Part shown: one piece after another, positions 1-10,011 of the stretch | Numbering within the stretch: the first letter of the stretch is position 1 | Layout: the number at the start of each line of letters is the position of its first letter | Assembly: GCA_036873135.1 (NCBI GenBank) | Contig: JAPTYO010000002.1 | Coordinates: forward strand, 18,998,452 to 19,062,451 | From: Clarkia xantiana subsp. parviflora | Lineage: Eukaryota > Streptophyta > Magnoliopsida > Myrtales > Onagraceae | Direction of reading: 5' to 3' | Length of the DNA: 64,000 nt | Position numbers and translations under genes: made by a program | The notes under the pieces: generated by a model | The model's input: the letters and a program-made list of their open reading frames with translations, nothing else | Database searches by the model: none | Told to the model about the DNA's origin: nothing

Positions 1-1
1 T

Positions 2-1906
2 GCATCCTTTTCTGATCCACTCTTATTTTCTGAGACACCACAACATGAGACACCATCTCAGCAGCATCAGCAAGCAACCATTCCTCAGGATTTGCCTGCT
101 CAATCTTCCTCACATCACCAATCTCCACCTCAGCAATTAAGAAGAAGCTCCAGAACAATTGTCCCTTCAGTCAAACTAAGGGATTACATAGTTCCATTAC
201 CACGTTCAAATGCTGCATATGGTTTGGAGCATTATGTCAATTATGACAAATGCTCATATGAGTATCAGTGTTATCTTTCAGCCATCAGTAAAATCAAGGA
301 ACCAAGTTCATATGCCGAAGCAGTAAAGCATCAATGTTGGATTACTGCTATGCAAGAAGAAATACATGCTTTACAGGACAACAACACATGGATCTTGGTC
401 GATTTGCCTCCAGATAAGTCCACTGTAGGATGTAAGTGGATCTTCAAAGTAAAATATAAGGCAGATGGCTCAATTGAACGTTACAAAGCCAGACTGGTGG
501 CTAAAGGATTTACACAGATTGAAGGATCAGACTTCAATGAAACTTACTCTCCAGTGGTCAAGATGACAACGGTTCGAGTTATACTTGCAATTGCAGCTTC
601 CAAGGCTTGGTCATTAGATCATATGGATGTCAATAATGCCTTCTTACAAGGAGATTTGGATGAAGATGTTTATATGGACATCCCAAAGGGTTTTGAAATG
701 GAATTTTCAAATGGAGGAGCCAACAAAGTCTGCAAGTTAACCAAATCATTATATGGTCTTCGACAAGCCTCACGCCAATGGAACATAAAGTTGACACAGA
801 CATTAATTGCAAATGGATACAAACAAAGCAATTCAGACCCTTCTTTGTTCAGTCAAGTTGTTGGCAATGATCGAGTCTTCTTGTTGATTTACGTGGATGA
901 TTTACTAATCACAGGATCAAATGCCATTCTGATTAATCGATTGAAGAAGATCTTACAACAGCATTTCAAACTCAAAGATTTGGGCACTTTGAGATATTTC
1001 TTGGGATTAGAAGTCACGAGATCCATCAAAGGTCTTGTCATCAATCAAAGGAAATACGCCATTGAATTGATTACTGAGGCTGGTCTAGGTGCAGCTTGTC
1101 CTGCTGAGACTCCAATGGAGTTTAATATCAAGCACACCACCTTTGAGTTTGACAACGTTTTTCGAAAAGACACTTCTAAGGATCCTCTTTTAGAAGATGT
1201 GAGTTTATACAGACGTCTGGTGGGTAAACTGCTTTATCTCAACATGACACGTCCAGATATCACATTTGCTGTACAACGTCTCAGTCAATTCATAGATAAA
1301 CCAAAGAAGTCCCATCTTGAAGCTGCTATTCGTGTCATCAAGTACATTAAGAAGAATCCTGGCCAGGGCATGTTTTATCCAGCTGATAATGCACTAAATG
1401 TATCTATCTTCTGTGATTCAGACTGGGCAGCATGTCCTTACAGCAGAAAATCTTTAAGTGCATACTGTGTCATGTTTGGAAATTCAATGGTGGCTTGGAA
1501 AACGAAGAAACAGGACACCATCTCGATTTCCAGTGCAGAAGCTGAGTACAGGAGCCTTAGGATTGCAGTTCAAGAAGCTATTTGGATCAAGAAACTGATG
1601 AAGGAAATGGGAATGGAAATAAAAGAGCCTATCCCTATATTCATTGACAGTGAATCTGCAATTAAGATTGCTAAAAATCAGATGTTTCATGACAGGACTA
1701 AACATATAGAACTTGACTGCTATTTCACCAGACATCATTTGCAGCAAGGAAATGTCATACTTCATCACATTGGCTCCAAAAATCAACCTGCTGATTTGCT
1801 TACCAAAGCATTAGTAAAACATCAGCACATTGCTCTTCTAAAACTCTACGGGATCAAAGATGTCTTCAGGGAAGACAAAGAAGAAGAAGAAAGCCGGGGA
1901 ATATAG
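2..1906 (+). CDS. Copia polyprotein C-terminal part: reverse transcriptase and RNase H (partial)
   Basis: This is the C-terminal 634 codons of a Ty1/copia polyprotein, open from the window edge to the TAG at 1904-1906. Visible blocks, in order: a linker; the start of RT (NNTWILVDLP, then CKWIFKVKYKADG and YKARLVAKGF); the RT core with LDHMDVNNAFLQGDL; the catalytic YVDD box (LLIYVDDLLITGS); the KDLGTLRYFLGLE block; and RNase H with FCDSDWAACP, SISSAEAEYRSL and the terminal ADLLTKAL. The domain order (RT-RNase H at the 3' end) is that of copia elements. No stop or frameshift is present in the visible part, so it could still be coding. Gag, protease and integrase lie outside the window. Confidence 0.95.
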   Translation, partial: ASFSDPLLFSETPQHETPSQQHQQATIPQDLPAQSSSHHQSPPQQLRRSSRTIVPSVKLRDYIVPLPRSNAAYGLEHYVNYDKCSYEYQCYLSAISKIKEPSSYAEAVKHQCWITAMQEEIHALQDNNTWILVDLPPDKSTVGCKWIFKVKYKADGSIERYKARLVAKGFTQIEGSDFNETYSPVVKMTTVRVILAIAASKAWSLDHMDVNNAFLQGDLDEDVYMDIPKGFEMEFSNGGANKVCKLTKSLYGLRQASRQWNIKLTQTLIANGYKQSNSDPSLFSQVVGNDRVFLLIYVDDLLITGSNAILINRLKKILQQHFKLKDLGTLRYFLGLEVTRSIKGLVINQRKYAIELITEAGLGAACPAETPMEFNIKHTTFEFDNVFRKDTSKDPLLEDVSLYRRLVGKLLYLNMTRPDITFAVQRLSQFIDKPKKSHLEAAIRVIKYIKKNPGQGMFYPADNALNVSIFCDSDWAACPYSRKSLSAYCVMFGNSMVAWKTKKQDTISISSAEAEYRSLRIAVQEAIWIKKLMKEMGMEIKEPIPIFIDSESAIKIAKNQMFHDRTKHIELDCYFTRHHLQQGNVILHHIGSKNQPADLLTKALVKHQHIALLKLYGIKDVFREDKEEEESRGI

Positions 1907-1943
1907 ATATATATGCTCTTTACTCTTTATGTATAAACAAGAG

Positions 1944-2099
1944 TGTTAGTTAGTTAGTTAGTTGAGTTACTTGCCTGACAAGTAAACTCTGTATAGCTTA
2001 GTATAAATAGCTAACATCTACATCTGTATTAGGTGATTGAACTAAACAGAATAATACACCATAATCTTCAATCCAATGCTCTCTGTTCATACTAATACA
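1944..2099 (+). repeat. Copia 3' LTR
   Basis: The repeat begins TGTTAGTTAG and ends CTAATACA, giving the expected TG...CA ends. It contains a TATA-like TATAAATAG at about 2000. A purine-rich tract lies directly before it. The left boundary is inferred, because the 5' LTR is outside the window. Confidence 0.65.
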
Positions 2100-2597
2100 T
2101 GTAATCAAAGATGTCCTAAGAGTTTAAGGTGCTTACCGGAGATAACGCCTAGTTGCATGAAAGGTTCGATTGGGCTAACCCCAATTATGACTAACTCTCC
2201 TGTACCCGGTGCTTTCTGCAAGTAATCATTTTATTTCTCCATCATTAATTAAATTATTACATAGAAAAATTATCAAATAATGAATGAATGAAAAGTAATT
2301 TACCTTTGGATTGGATGGCTTGTAAATGCTTGATTCCAAGCTCCGTTTACGTCCCAATTGGACCAAGTATATTATTGAGAGTGTGAATGTCGATCTGCTG
2401 AGGAAGGTGGTTTTCGGCGATGGAATAGTAGTTGCATGCCCCCATGCTCGAAAATGTTAGTCTTGCTAATGTACTTGTCACTCTTTCCGAACCTCAACTG
2501 TGAATATATCATATCCAAACTTTTAGTAATTCCAATTTTCAACCCAACACAAAACGATAGTACGTACAGAAGTATATATTATTTGTGCTGTGATTTA

Positions 2598-3531
2598 GGG
2601 CACGTTTGATTGCCGGTATTGCGATATCCTAATACCGGTATTAGCTAATACATGCTTAGCTAATACATGCTTAGCTAATTCAATGTTTGATCGAGCCATG
2701 TATTAGGATATCCTATACAATGTTTGAATGAACTTTGTATTAGGATATCCTAATACAATGACTAAAAGATCTAAATACCCTTACTTGCATTTTCAATGAA
2801 GATATATTTTACATATGATTAATTTAACAATGATAAAATTTAACAAAAAAAAGTAACATCAATTATTTAAAATAATATTTTTTATAAAAAAAATCAAATT
2901 TATGTATAAATTGTAAAAACTATTTTTGCTAATGTATAAATATATATATATATAAAGAAAATAGTACAAAACAATTGAAAAAAGTGATTAGCTTGACCCG
3001 GCCCGTTCTAGCCGGGCCTAGCCCGAACTAAACCAAAGCAACATAAAGCAACCCGACCCGAACAACCCGAATTGCTCAGCCCGGCCCGAACCGCACAGCC
3101 CGACCCGAATTGACCTGCCTGGCCCGAACTGACCGGCCTGGCCCGAACTGACCAGCCCAGCCCTAATCACCCAGCCCGACCCGAACTGACCAGCCCAGCC
3201 CGAACCGCCCAACCCGGCCCAAACCGCCCAGCCCGGCCCGCATGACTCGGCCCGACCCGTGTCCGAAATTTCGATGTAAACGGGGTCCGGCCCGAAGCTA
3301 CGATGTAAACAGTGAGAGTTTGCCATATATTACAAGGGTAAATTGGTAATTAGGAGACTGGTATTAGCTAATGCTTTACTTTTAGAGGGTATTAATTAAT
3401 ACCAAATTCCTTCTATAATTGAGTATTAGCTAATACCAAGTATTAGCTAATACCAATACCAAGTTGACACAAACACGGTATTAGTTAATACCGGTATTAG
3501 GATATCGCAATACCGGCAATCAAACGTGTCC
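2598..3531. mobile_element. PIF/Harbinger (Tourist-like) element, 934 bp
   Basis: The terminal inverted repeats GGGCACGTTTGATTGCCGG (left) and GGACACGTTTGATTGCCGG (right, read inward) differ by one base. They continue as longer imperfect inverted repeats rich in TATTAGCTAATAC. A TTA target duplication flanks both ends (2595-2597, 3532-3534), as expected for PIF/Harbinger. There is no transposase, so it is non-autonomous. It lies in a CCD intron and carries a GC-rich tandem array in its middle. Confidence 0.92.
2994..3290. repeat. GC-rich degenerate tandem array inside the Tourist element
   Basis: About 300 bp of repeating GCCCGACCCGAACTGACC-type units of roughly 18-20 bp stand in otherwise very AT-rich DNA. 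The repeat keeps the frame open on the - strand and creates a false Gly/Trp-rich reading frame at 3018-3326. No protein family is recognisable. Confidence 0.8.
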
Positions 3532-4423
3532 TTAGGGTTTAGAGTTTTTAAACTAATTAAGTAATAGGAGGTAGTAATTTTTTTTTCATTTAGAATAGTG
3601 TCACCAGAAAGTGTAATAATAAAACGTGTGCTTTAACTAACTGTCATATAAATCCGAATTTGTAGGTGAAGGCATTGTCACACTCTTCTATTATATCAAC
3701 AATATCACTAACTTAATACATCTTTTTTTGTGAACATGACACAGTTGAAGTTGAGAGTTTAGTTAACTGACCAAATTGATGAGAAAAGCCGAGACAATGG
3801 CCGGAGAATCACCCTCGATTGCAGGTAAAAAAGATGGTCGTCGGTTCCTTGGTTTTTGGATCTTGAATGTGTCTGTATCGACGTATTTGTTGTTATATCG
3901 AAGTTTCCATGTAATTCCATCGACGTGTTTATCGAAGTAGATAGCATGGATCATTCCTTCTCCTTCAATCCATGAGTCGATTTTAGCCCACCGAACAGCG
4001 GATTAGCTAGGTGTCCTGCCATTGTTTTTTTTTATACGGAATATTATGTGCCAACTTCATTGCTTCAAGACACAGATTAATTATATTGAAATTGATGAGA
4101 CAGCCAGCTAACAATGTTAAAATTTACTGTCTCATTGGTTTTTTTGGTAGACACAAGTAGTTATTTGTTGAATTAGAGGCAGGGTTGCGAATTGGGCTTT
4201 TTCTGCATGGGCTTAGTCTTTTCTTCGGCCTTTACCAATCTGCATGTTTTGAAAAAAACTGGGCCGGCCTTGTTATTTTTGTTGTTGGGTTGTAATTATT
4301 TTAAGGGATTTTAACTTCCATTGATCTTTTAAGATTGGGAGCAGGATTAACGGAGACTAGTCAAAATCAAAATGAAAGAAGAATTCGAATGAATCCAAGT
4401 GAGACCGTTGCACCCCTACCACT

Positions 4424-4959
4424 AAGGGTGGCATAAAAATCCGGGGGAATCCATGACCCGAGGAAAAATGTCCCGATTCGTTCTGAAAAATCCCATCTTG
4501 AAAATTCGAGCTCATTTTGGGAAACTCGAAAAAACCGAGCCCGTCTACCTACAACTAAGATTAACTCTTAAAAAAATAACATTGGAAACCAATAGTATAA
4601 TCAATGATGTGAAGATTTTGTACTAATTTTTTTTTTGTATAATCAACGTAAAACTATGATATAAATCATTTCATGTATACTTTTTCTTAATGGTGTGAAG
4701 TTTTTGACAGATTTAACAAAAAAACATAAATTTGTTAATTTGTTAATTGTTTAAAAACCAAACATAAATTTCATATTTGTTTTGGATATACGTAGATTTA
4801 TTTATAGTATAATATATATTTTCATATATACGTTAATTGGTTTAAAACCGAACCCACCCCCGAACCCGAAAATAAAAACTCAAAAAATCCAAGAATTTAT
4901 GAGCTGCTATTATTCTTCAAAAATCCCGCCCGAACCCGAATCCGCCCGCGCCCATCCCA
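4424..4959. mobile_element. hAT-type non-autonomous element, 536 bp
   Basis: A perfect 8-bp duplication, CTACCACT, flanks the element (4416-4423 and 4960-4967), the hallmark of hAT. The ends read AAGGGTGGCATAAAAATCC and, inward from the right, TGGGATGGGCGCGGGCGG: short, weakly matching and GC-rich, as is common in plant hAT derivatives. Internal sequence is AT-rich with CCCGAACCCGAA-type bits near the right end. No coding capacity. It sits in the large CCD intron. Confidence 0.8.
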
Positions 4960-5031
4960 CTACCACTTGGCTAGAAATATTTAATAATTATTTTTTTATT
5001 TATGTCTTACACACAGTCACTTTTATTATTA

Positions 5032-5102
5032 TCTTTATATACCAATATAAAATGTGAGAGTTGTCCTCACCCCAAAAGGTACCTCTTGAACATTTTTTTT
5101 TA

Positions 5103-5145
<43 letters not shown>

Positions 5146-6648
5146 ATATATATATATATATATATATGTTATATTTACTTCCTATAGTTTTTATTATATT
5201 ATATATATATATATACGTGTTATATTTAGTTCCCCTATTTTTATAAAATGGCGATTTAGTCTTTTATCTTTGAGACCCATCTATTTATCTTTACTATTTA
5301 TTACTAAAAAAACCATTTAATTACATTTTGTTATTTTTAGTTTTAGGTCGCTTAATTGGTAGGTCACCGTAGTTATTATTAATTTCTCCATCAAATATAT
5401 ATCAATTAGAGTCAACCATGAATTTAATAGGTGCAAATGTCAGGTAGATGCATTTTTTCATTCACTATATCACTGATTCGAGGATGTTCCGCTTGTTAAC
5501 ATTTTTGTAGTAAATAAATTAGTCACTTGCTAATTCAAATAACATATCAAATATGGATCAAAAGTGGTTCTTGAAGTTTGACTTTACATATAACATGTTA
5601 CTGAATGTTTAATACTTATTGACTCGAACTATCGATTTAGTTATTGCGTTTGTAAATTCAATCATATTAGGTATCTCCTAAATGGTAGTTGAATAAATAG
5701 TTAAGTTGAATTCAAGTATAAACTTTAGACATTAGTGTTTTAAAAAATTGATGATTTAGTCCCTACAATATTTGAGTATTACTAAAAATTTCATTAGATA
5801 AATTGCATTAACTTTTTTGTTAAGGTCGCTTAATTGACATGTTACATAATTATCATTAACTTATTAATACAATATACCTATAAATTTGAGCCACCCATAA
5901 AGTATGATATGTACTCAACTCGTGCAAACTTCGAGTACATGCTGAGATTTTTTTTGTATCACATAGATCAGTCACTTGTCAAATCATATCAATTGTCAAA
6001 ATATGGGTCAACCACGGTTCTTGAATTTTGACCTTTTACGGATAACCTGGTACTCATCATCCAACATTTAGGTTCTTGAATCATTAATTTAGTTCTTCCG
6101 TCTGTCAATTAAATCAAATTATGTACAACCTAATTAGTAGTTAAATAAGTAATGCACATAAAATCAAGTATAAATTTTAGATTTTAATGAATTGAAATTT
6201 CCTTTAGCATTAAATCAATTTTTGTTGGTATTATGATATAAAATTGCATGAAAAGTGTATAGTTACGTCTGTATATGTCAAACTGCTCCACCGAAGACTC
6301 TAAGTGGTTAATTGCGGGCTTACATTCTTCACTCCTCAAGTTGATAAATTAGATACAACTTTGTCGTTAATAAATCACGTCATACTCAATCCAACTCATT
6401 ATTAGTTATAACAGTAAATAAGTATCGTAATTTAAAACAATATTTAATTTTTGACTTAATTATCTTCTTCTATTTTTCCCGTTTTGAATTACTTTGTGTC
6501 GGTCTTTTCGATCACAAATTCATTTCTCGCAACCCCTAAACTTGGCCATGTATTAGTTACATATTATCATATTAGAAAACTGAAGATAAATTATGTATTT
6601 TGAAACTTAGACGATTTATGCGCGTGCAACGCACGCGCTAATAACTAG
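5032..6648 (+). mobile_element. Non-autonomous Helitron, 1617 bp, both ends visible
   Basis: The 5' end starts TCTTTATATACC at 5032 after host A (5031). The 3' end is CTAG at 6645-6648 before host T (6649), so the element sits in an A^T site as Helitrons do. Six bases before CTAG is an 8-bp hairpin (GCGCGTGC, loop AAC, GCACGCGC; 6620-6638). The 5' end resembles the start of the Helitron-like block at 29848; both contain a GTCCTCACCCC or GCCCTCACCCC stretch about 40 bp in. No Rep/helicase is encoded. The interior holds microsatellites (5106-5168) and two diverged direct repeats of about 480 bp (about 5252-5752 and 5753-6240, both with GGTCGCTTAATTG). Confidence 0.82.
5106..5168. repeat. (ATT)n followed by (TA)n microsatellite
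   Basis: About twelve ATT units (5106-5143) run into a TA tract (5145-5168). A second short TA tract lies at 5198-5214. Tyr/Ile-rich open frames across this stretch are artefacts of the repeat. Confidence 0.95.
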
Positions 6649-6969
6649 TTATATTAAAAAAATCAAAGTTATTTTGAACCAAGTGGGACCCAGGTCAAAA
6701 AGTTTTTTTTTTTTTTTTGGCTAAGTTCTGTTCAGTCCATGTTAGTCAATTATACCACGAGAAAGATAAGTAGTGTCTTTTCTCTTCGTCTCTTATATCG
6801 TACACTATCTATGCAACCATCATGCAAAAAAATTAGTGAACTACAATATAATGCTCTAGAACTTACCGTTTCTGATGTAAACTCCTGGTGGAAAACCAGA
6901 AGGTATCTTTCCTTCAACAGTGACGATGGCTATTGCTTCATTGAGTTCCTCGACTGGAGCAAAGTTTCT

Positions 6970-8119
6970 CTGCATTAAAAAGTTCTTATTTATTTTACTC
7001 TGCCAAAATATTATTTATCGTAAAAAAAGCAAATTAGTATTAGATTAAAAAACCAATAATATCAAGAAAAGTAGAAGAGATAGTATAAAAATCTAATTGT
7101 TTGGACGCATCTTCTTTCTAGGTTGTATGGCAACATGGTTAGTGCTCCTATACATGTTTCGACAAAAAACACTCCATGTATCCTGTGAGATGAGGATTGC
7201 AAGCAAAACAACCGTCATGAGTGATCCCAAACTTCAATTTTTCAACTACAAGTTACAGATTCGACAAAAATCTACTTCATAAACTCTTAGATTTATCATA
7301 TATAAAAAAAATAATTTGTAGATCATAGGTCAAATTGAGTAGTCTTGCATTAAGTCGCAGATGCTGATGATTGTTAAACTAGAAACCAAACGGAGTACAA
7401 GAGATTCAAAAATAAGAAGATGCGGAAATCTTCGTTGTGAACAACCTCTATTGAGAGAACGCCTAGAATCGAAATGGGAAAACAACTGCCACAGATAAAA
7501 CATCTAATTTATTAGGGCGCCGAAATGGGAAAAGAGGTTGAGCGCGGCTGCTAAAAGCGACCGCGCCGACGCGCCTGGAGGCATTGCTAGTTCTTGGGTG
7601 TTTGGTTTGTGCATTAACCCAGCATTTAAATATCCTAATACGTACATTAATATTTTTTACGAAATTTGTAATGTATTAATAAGTGTATGTACTAGTTAAT
7701 AAAAGATAATACCGCATTAATTGGTATGGGGTTAATATTAGCCCTTTTAATACTTTATCCCTCTTTTACATTTTAAAAAATTTGACATGACCACCACCCC
7801 GGCCGAATTCAGATCATATGCTTCACTTTCCATGTGATCTGGATCCCATCCGGCCACCATGGTTGCACTCCTTTTAAGAAAAATTAATAATACAAAATGT
7901 ATATATATGTTATTTTTCCTTTACCATGAATTTAATATATAGTGTAATTTTATAAACGAAACAACGTTTTAAGTAATAAATATGAGAAAAATATTTTTTT
8001 TCCCTGTTGTGGTCCTAGGAGCCCACATCAGGAAGCCAGCACCCGTAGCATGCTTGCTTCACACAAATATGTGAGGCCCTTCCTATGTGGTGTCTCTTGT
8101 AGGCTCTTGATACTATGTT
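6970..8119. other. Gene-free stretch upstream of the CCD exons
   Basis: This stretch should hold the first CCD exon, but no transit peptide or DPRYVLSG-type lead-in to the NFAPV block is readable on the - strand. A Tourist-like GGGTGTTTGGTTTGTG start occurs at about 7598, without a matching right end. AT-rich; otherwise nothing recognised. Confidence 0.6.
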
Positions 8120-9009
8120 ACATTCATTGATGACTATAGTAGGAAGACATATGGTTATTTATTAAAGCATAAATATGAGGTATTAAATGTTTTCAAAATT
8201 TGGAAATTTATAGTTGAGACAGAGACATGTCTAAAACTAAATTGATTAAAGTCACACAAAGGTGGAAAGTATGTCGATGGTGGTTTTAAAGAGTATTGTG
8301 TTACTTTATAGGTAATAAAAATGGAGAAGACTATTCTCGGGATGGCACGACAAAATGGAGTCACTAAGCATATGAACAGAACTATACATGAGTGTTTTAA
8401 AAGAATGAGGTTGCGCGTTGGACTACGACCTACTTTCTAGGCAAATGCGGTCAACACTATTGTTTACTTAATAAATCGAGGGACATCAGTTCCAGGAATT
8501 GTGAATTGAATGAAGTGGTTTGGAGCAAGGAAGAGTTTAAAACTATCTCAACTTAATTTTTTTTTTTTTTTTTCTTACGTGCGTATTGATTATGATGCTC
8601 ACAATAAGCTTGAAACTAAGTCAAGATAATGTTTATTCATTGGCAATGGAAAATAAGAATTCGGTTATCGTTTTTGGGATGCTCAGGGTGAGAAGATAAT
8701 AAAAATGCTTAATGTGATTTTCAATGAGAAGTTGATGTACAAGGATATGTCAAGTAATATTTCTTCAATAACTCCCTAAGGTTCTAAAATTGTGAGATTT
8801 GATGACTTATCAAAAGTCACTATAGAGGTGCGAGTACCGAGGAGAGCAGGTCCAATGGACCCATTCTCATTGTACCACATGAAATCTCAGAGCAGTCAAC
8901 TAATACAATTGAAATTCATAGGTTAACTAGACATACACGTCCTCCAGAATGTTTCACTTTCAGTGAATTATATTCTGCTGATAGTGTCTGGAGAATTGCA
9001 GAGCTATGA
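8120..9009 (+). pseudogene. Degenerate copia integrase region
   Basis: Frame-shifted pieces of a Ty1/copia integrase can be read left to right: TFIDDYSRKTYGYLLKHKYE, FKIWKFIVETET, then a stop, LKSHKGGKYVDGGFKEYC, ARQNGVTKHMNRTI, MRLRVGLRPTF, NTIVYLINRGTS, and the post-integrase RHTRPPECFTFSELY near the end. In intact elements the second block reads SDNGGE; here the catalytic Asp is lost (SHKGGK). Many stops and shifts show an old, dead copy. RT and RNase H do not follow, and no LTR pair was found around it. Confidence 0.8.
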
Positions 9010-9478
9010 ATCTCTGATTCTTCACTCGAGGAAGGAGTCTCTTGCGTGTGAGATACAAGAAGATAAAGTGTTTTAAAGAATATGGAGTTGTAGGTTGGTT
9101 GTTCTTCTCTTTAGAAATAAAGTGTTGTTTATACTACATATTATTTAGCTGGGGATCTATTAGCTGGGGACAGGAAGAGGAGACTAATCAAATTAGGAAA
9201 TTTGTCGATGTGTGCTTTAAGTGTAGCGGAAGTCGACACTGGTTATTAGTTGAGCTTGGTTAGGATCTCGTTGAGATTGGAATAGGCCTGCCAGGCCTTC
9301 CCAATGAAGTTAGTGAAGCGTGAAACATTTGAAAAGTTGTGGAGAATTCAAGTTATGGAGATTTGTTGAGTTTTATCTTAAATTACGCCTATTAGCATTA
9401 CTAAGCACATTAGCTATTTTGTATTAGGGTATCTGATATATTTATATGGAATAAGTCCTTCCGAAACAAGGTAATTAA
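9010..9478. other. Flank of the copia relic, no gene seen
   Basis: About 470 bp between the dead copia fragment and a Mutator-like element. It may contain the decayed 3' end of the copia relic, but no LTR boundary or coding domain is recognisable. Confidence 0.5.
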
Positions 9479-10011
9479 GGGTTAATAACTAAAAAACTGT
9501 CCAAGGTTTACCCTATGTTAAAATTAGGTGTCTGAAGTTTGAAATGTTAAAATGGACTGTCCCAAGTTTCATTTTTGTTGAAATTTGGTGTCTCGGTGTG
9601 ATTACTTTAGAGAAGTCAATTCCGACGAAACCGTCTGTCAAATTCGAGCTCTCATACACACTCCCTTCTCGTCATCTTGCCGGGACCGTCACCTAAAAAG
9701 TTGATCACATTCGGGCAAGTAAATCTCGCTCTATTGTCCTTTGAAAATGGCTTTACACCACTCTTCTAGAAACTTTTTTTTTAATGTTCAGTTTTTAGGT
9801 GAAATTTGACGATTTTGTGAAAAGTAAAGAGTGATGGATTATGAGTGGGTTGGTGGGTTGATGGAAATGATGAAATGAAGATGAAAAGACGCACAAAGAC
9901 ACCAAATTTCAATAAAAATGAAACTTGAGACAGTCCATTTTACATTTCAAACTTCAGACATCTAATTTTAACATAGGGTAAACCTTGGACAGTTTTTTTA
10001 GTTATTAACCC
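9479..10011. mobile_element. Mutator-like MITE, 533 bp
   Basis: A perfect 9-bp duplication, GGTAATTAA, flanks it (9470-9478 and 10012-10020), typical of Mutator-like elements. Terminal inverted repeats of about 80 bp begin GGGTTAATAACTAAAAAACT at the left, with only a few mismatches at the right. The centre contains no coding sequence. Confidence 0.92.

Larger units (their letters stand above)
1..2099 (+). mobile_element. Ty1/copia retrotransposon, 3' part (runs off left edge)
   Basis: The window opens inside a copia element. The end of its polyprotein (2-1906) is followed by a short AT-rich stretch, a small purine-rich tract ending at 1943, and a short LTR (1944-2099). Only the right end is visible, so neither the 5' LTR nor the target duplication can be checked. 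The right LTR end abuts intron sequence of a carotenoid cleavage dioxygenase gene on the other strand, so the element landed in that gene. The long open frame suggests a fairly recent insertion. Confidence 0.9.
2137..6969 (-). pseudogene. Carotenoid cleavage dioxygenase (CCD family), broken by frame errors and transposons
   Basis: Four exons of a carotenoid cleavage dioxygenase can be read on the - strand: 6867-6969 (RNFAPVEELNEA...GVYIRNG), 3772-4006 (ANPLFGGLKS, then WIEGEGMIHAIYF and SFLPAIEGDSP), 2304-2497 (LRFGKSDKYISKTNIFEH, YYSIAENHLPQQIDIHTL, WDVNGAWNQAFTSHP) and 2137-2215 (KAPGTGELVIIGV). The family cleaves carotenoids or apocarotenoids with a non-haem iron centre; these exons are the N-terminal half. 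Splice sites are intact, but exon 3772-4006 has a deletion with a frame change between LKS and WIEGEG, and exon 2304-2497 has three frame changes, one a 5-nt tandem duplication near 2310. The introns hold a Tourist element (2598-3531), a hAT element (4424-4959) and a Helitron (5032-6648); a copia element cuts it off at 2099. First exon not found. Closest type by eye is the CCD1/zaxinone-synthase-like group. Confidence 0.85.

Noticed and set aside
3018..3326. 102-codon Gly/Trp-rich frame on the - strand
   Set aside because: Produced by the GC-rich tandem units in the Tourist element; no protein features.
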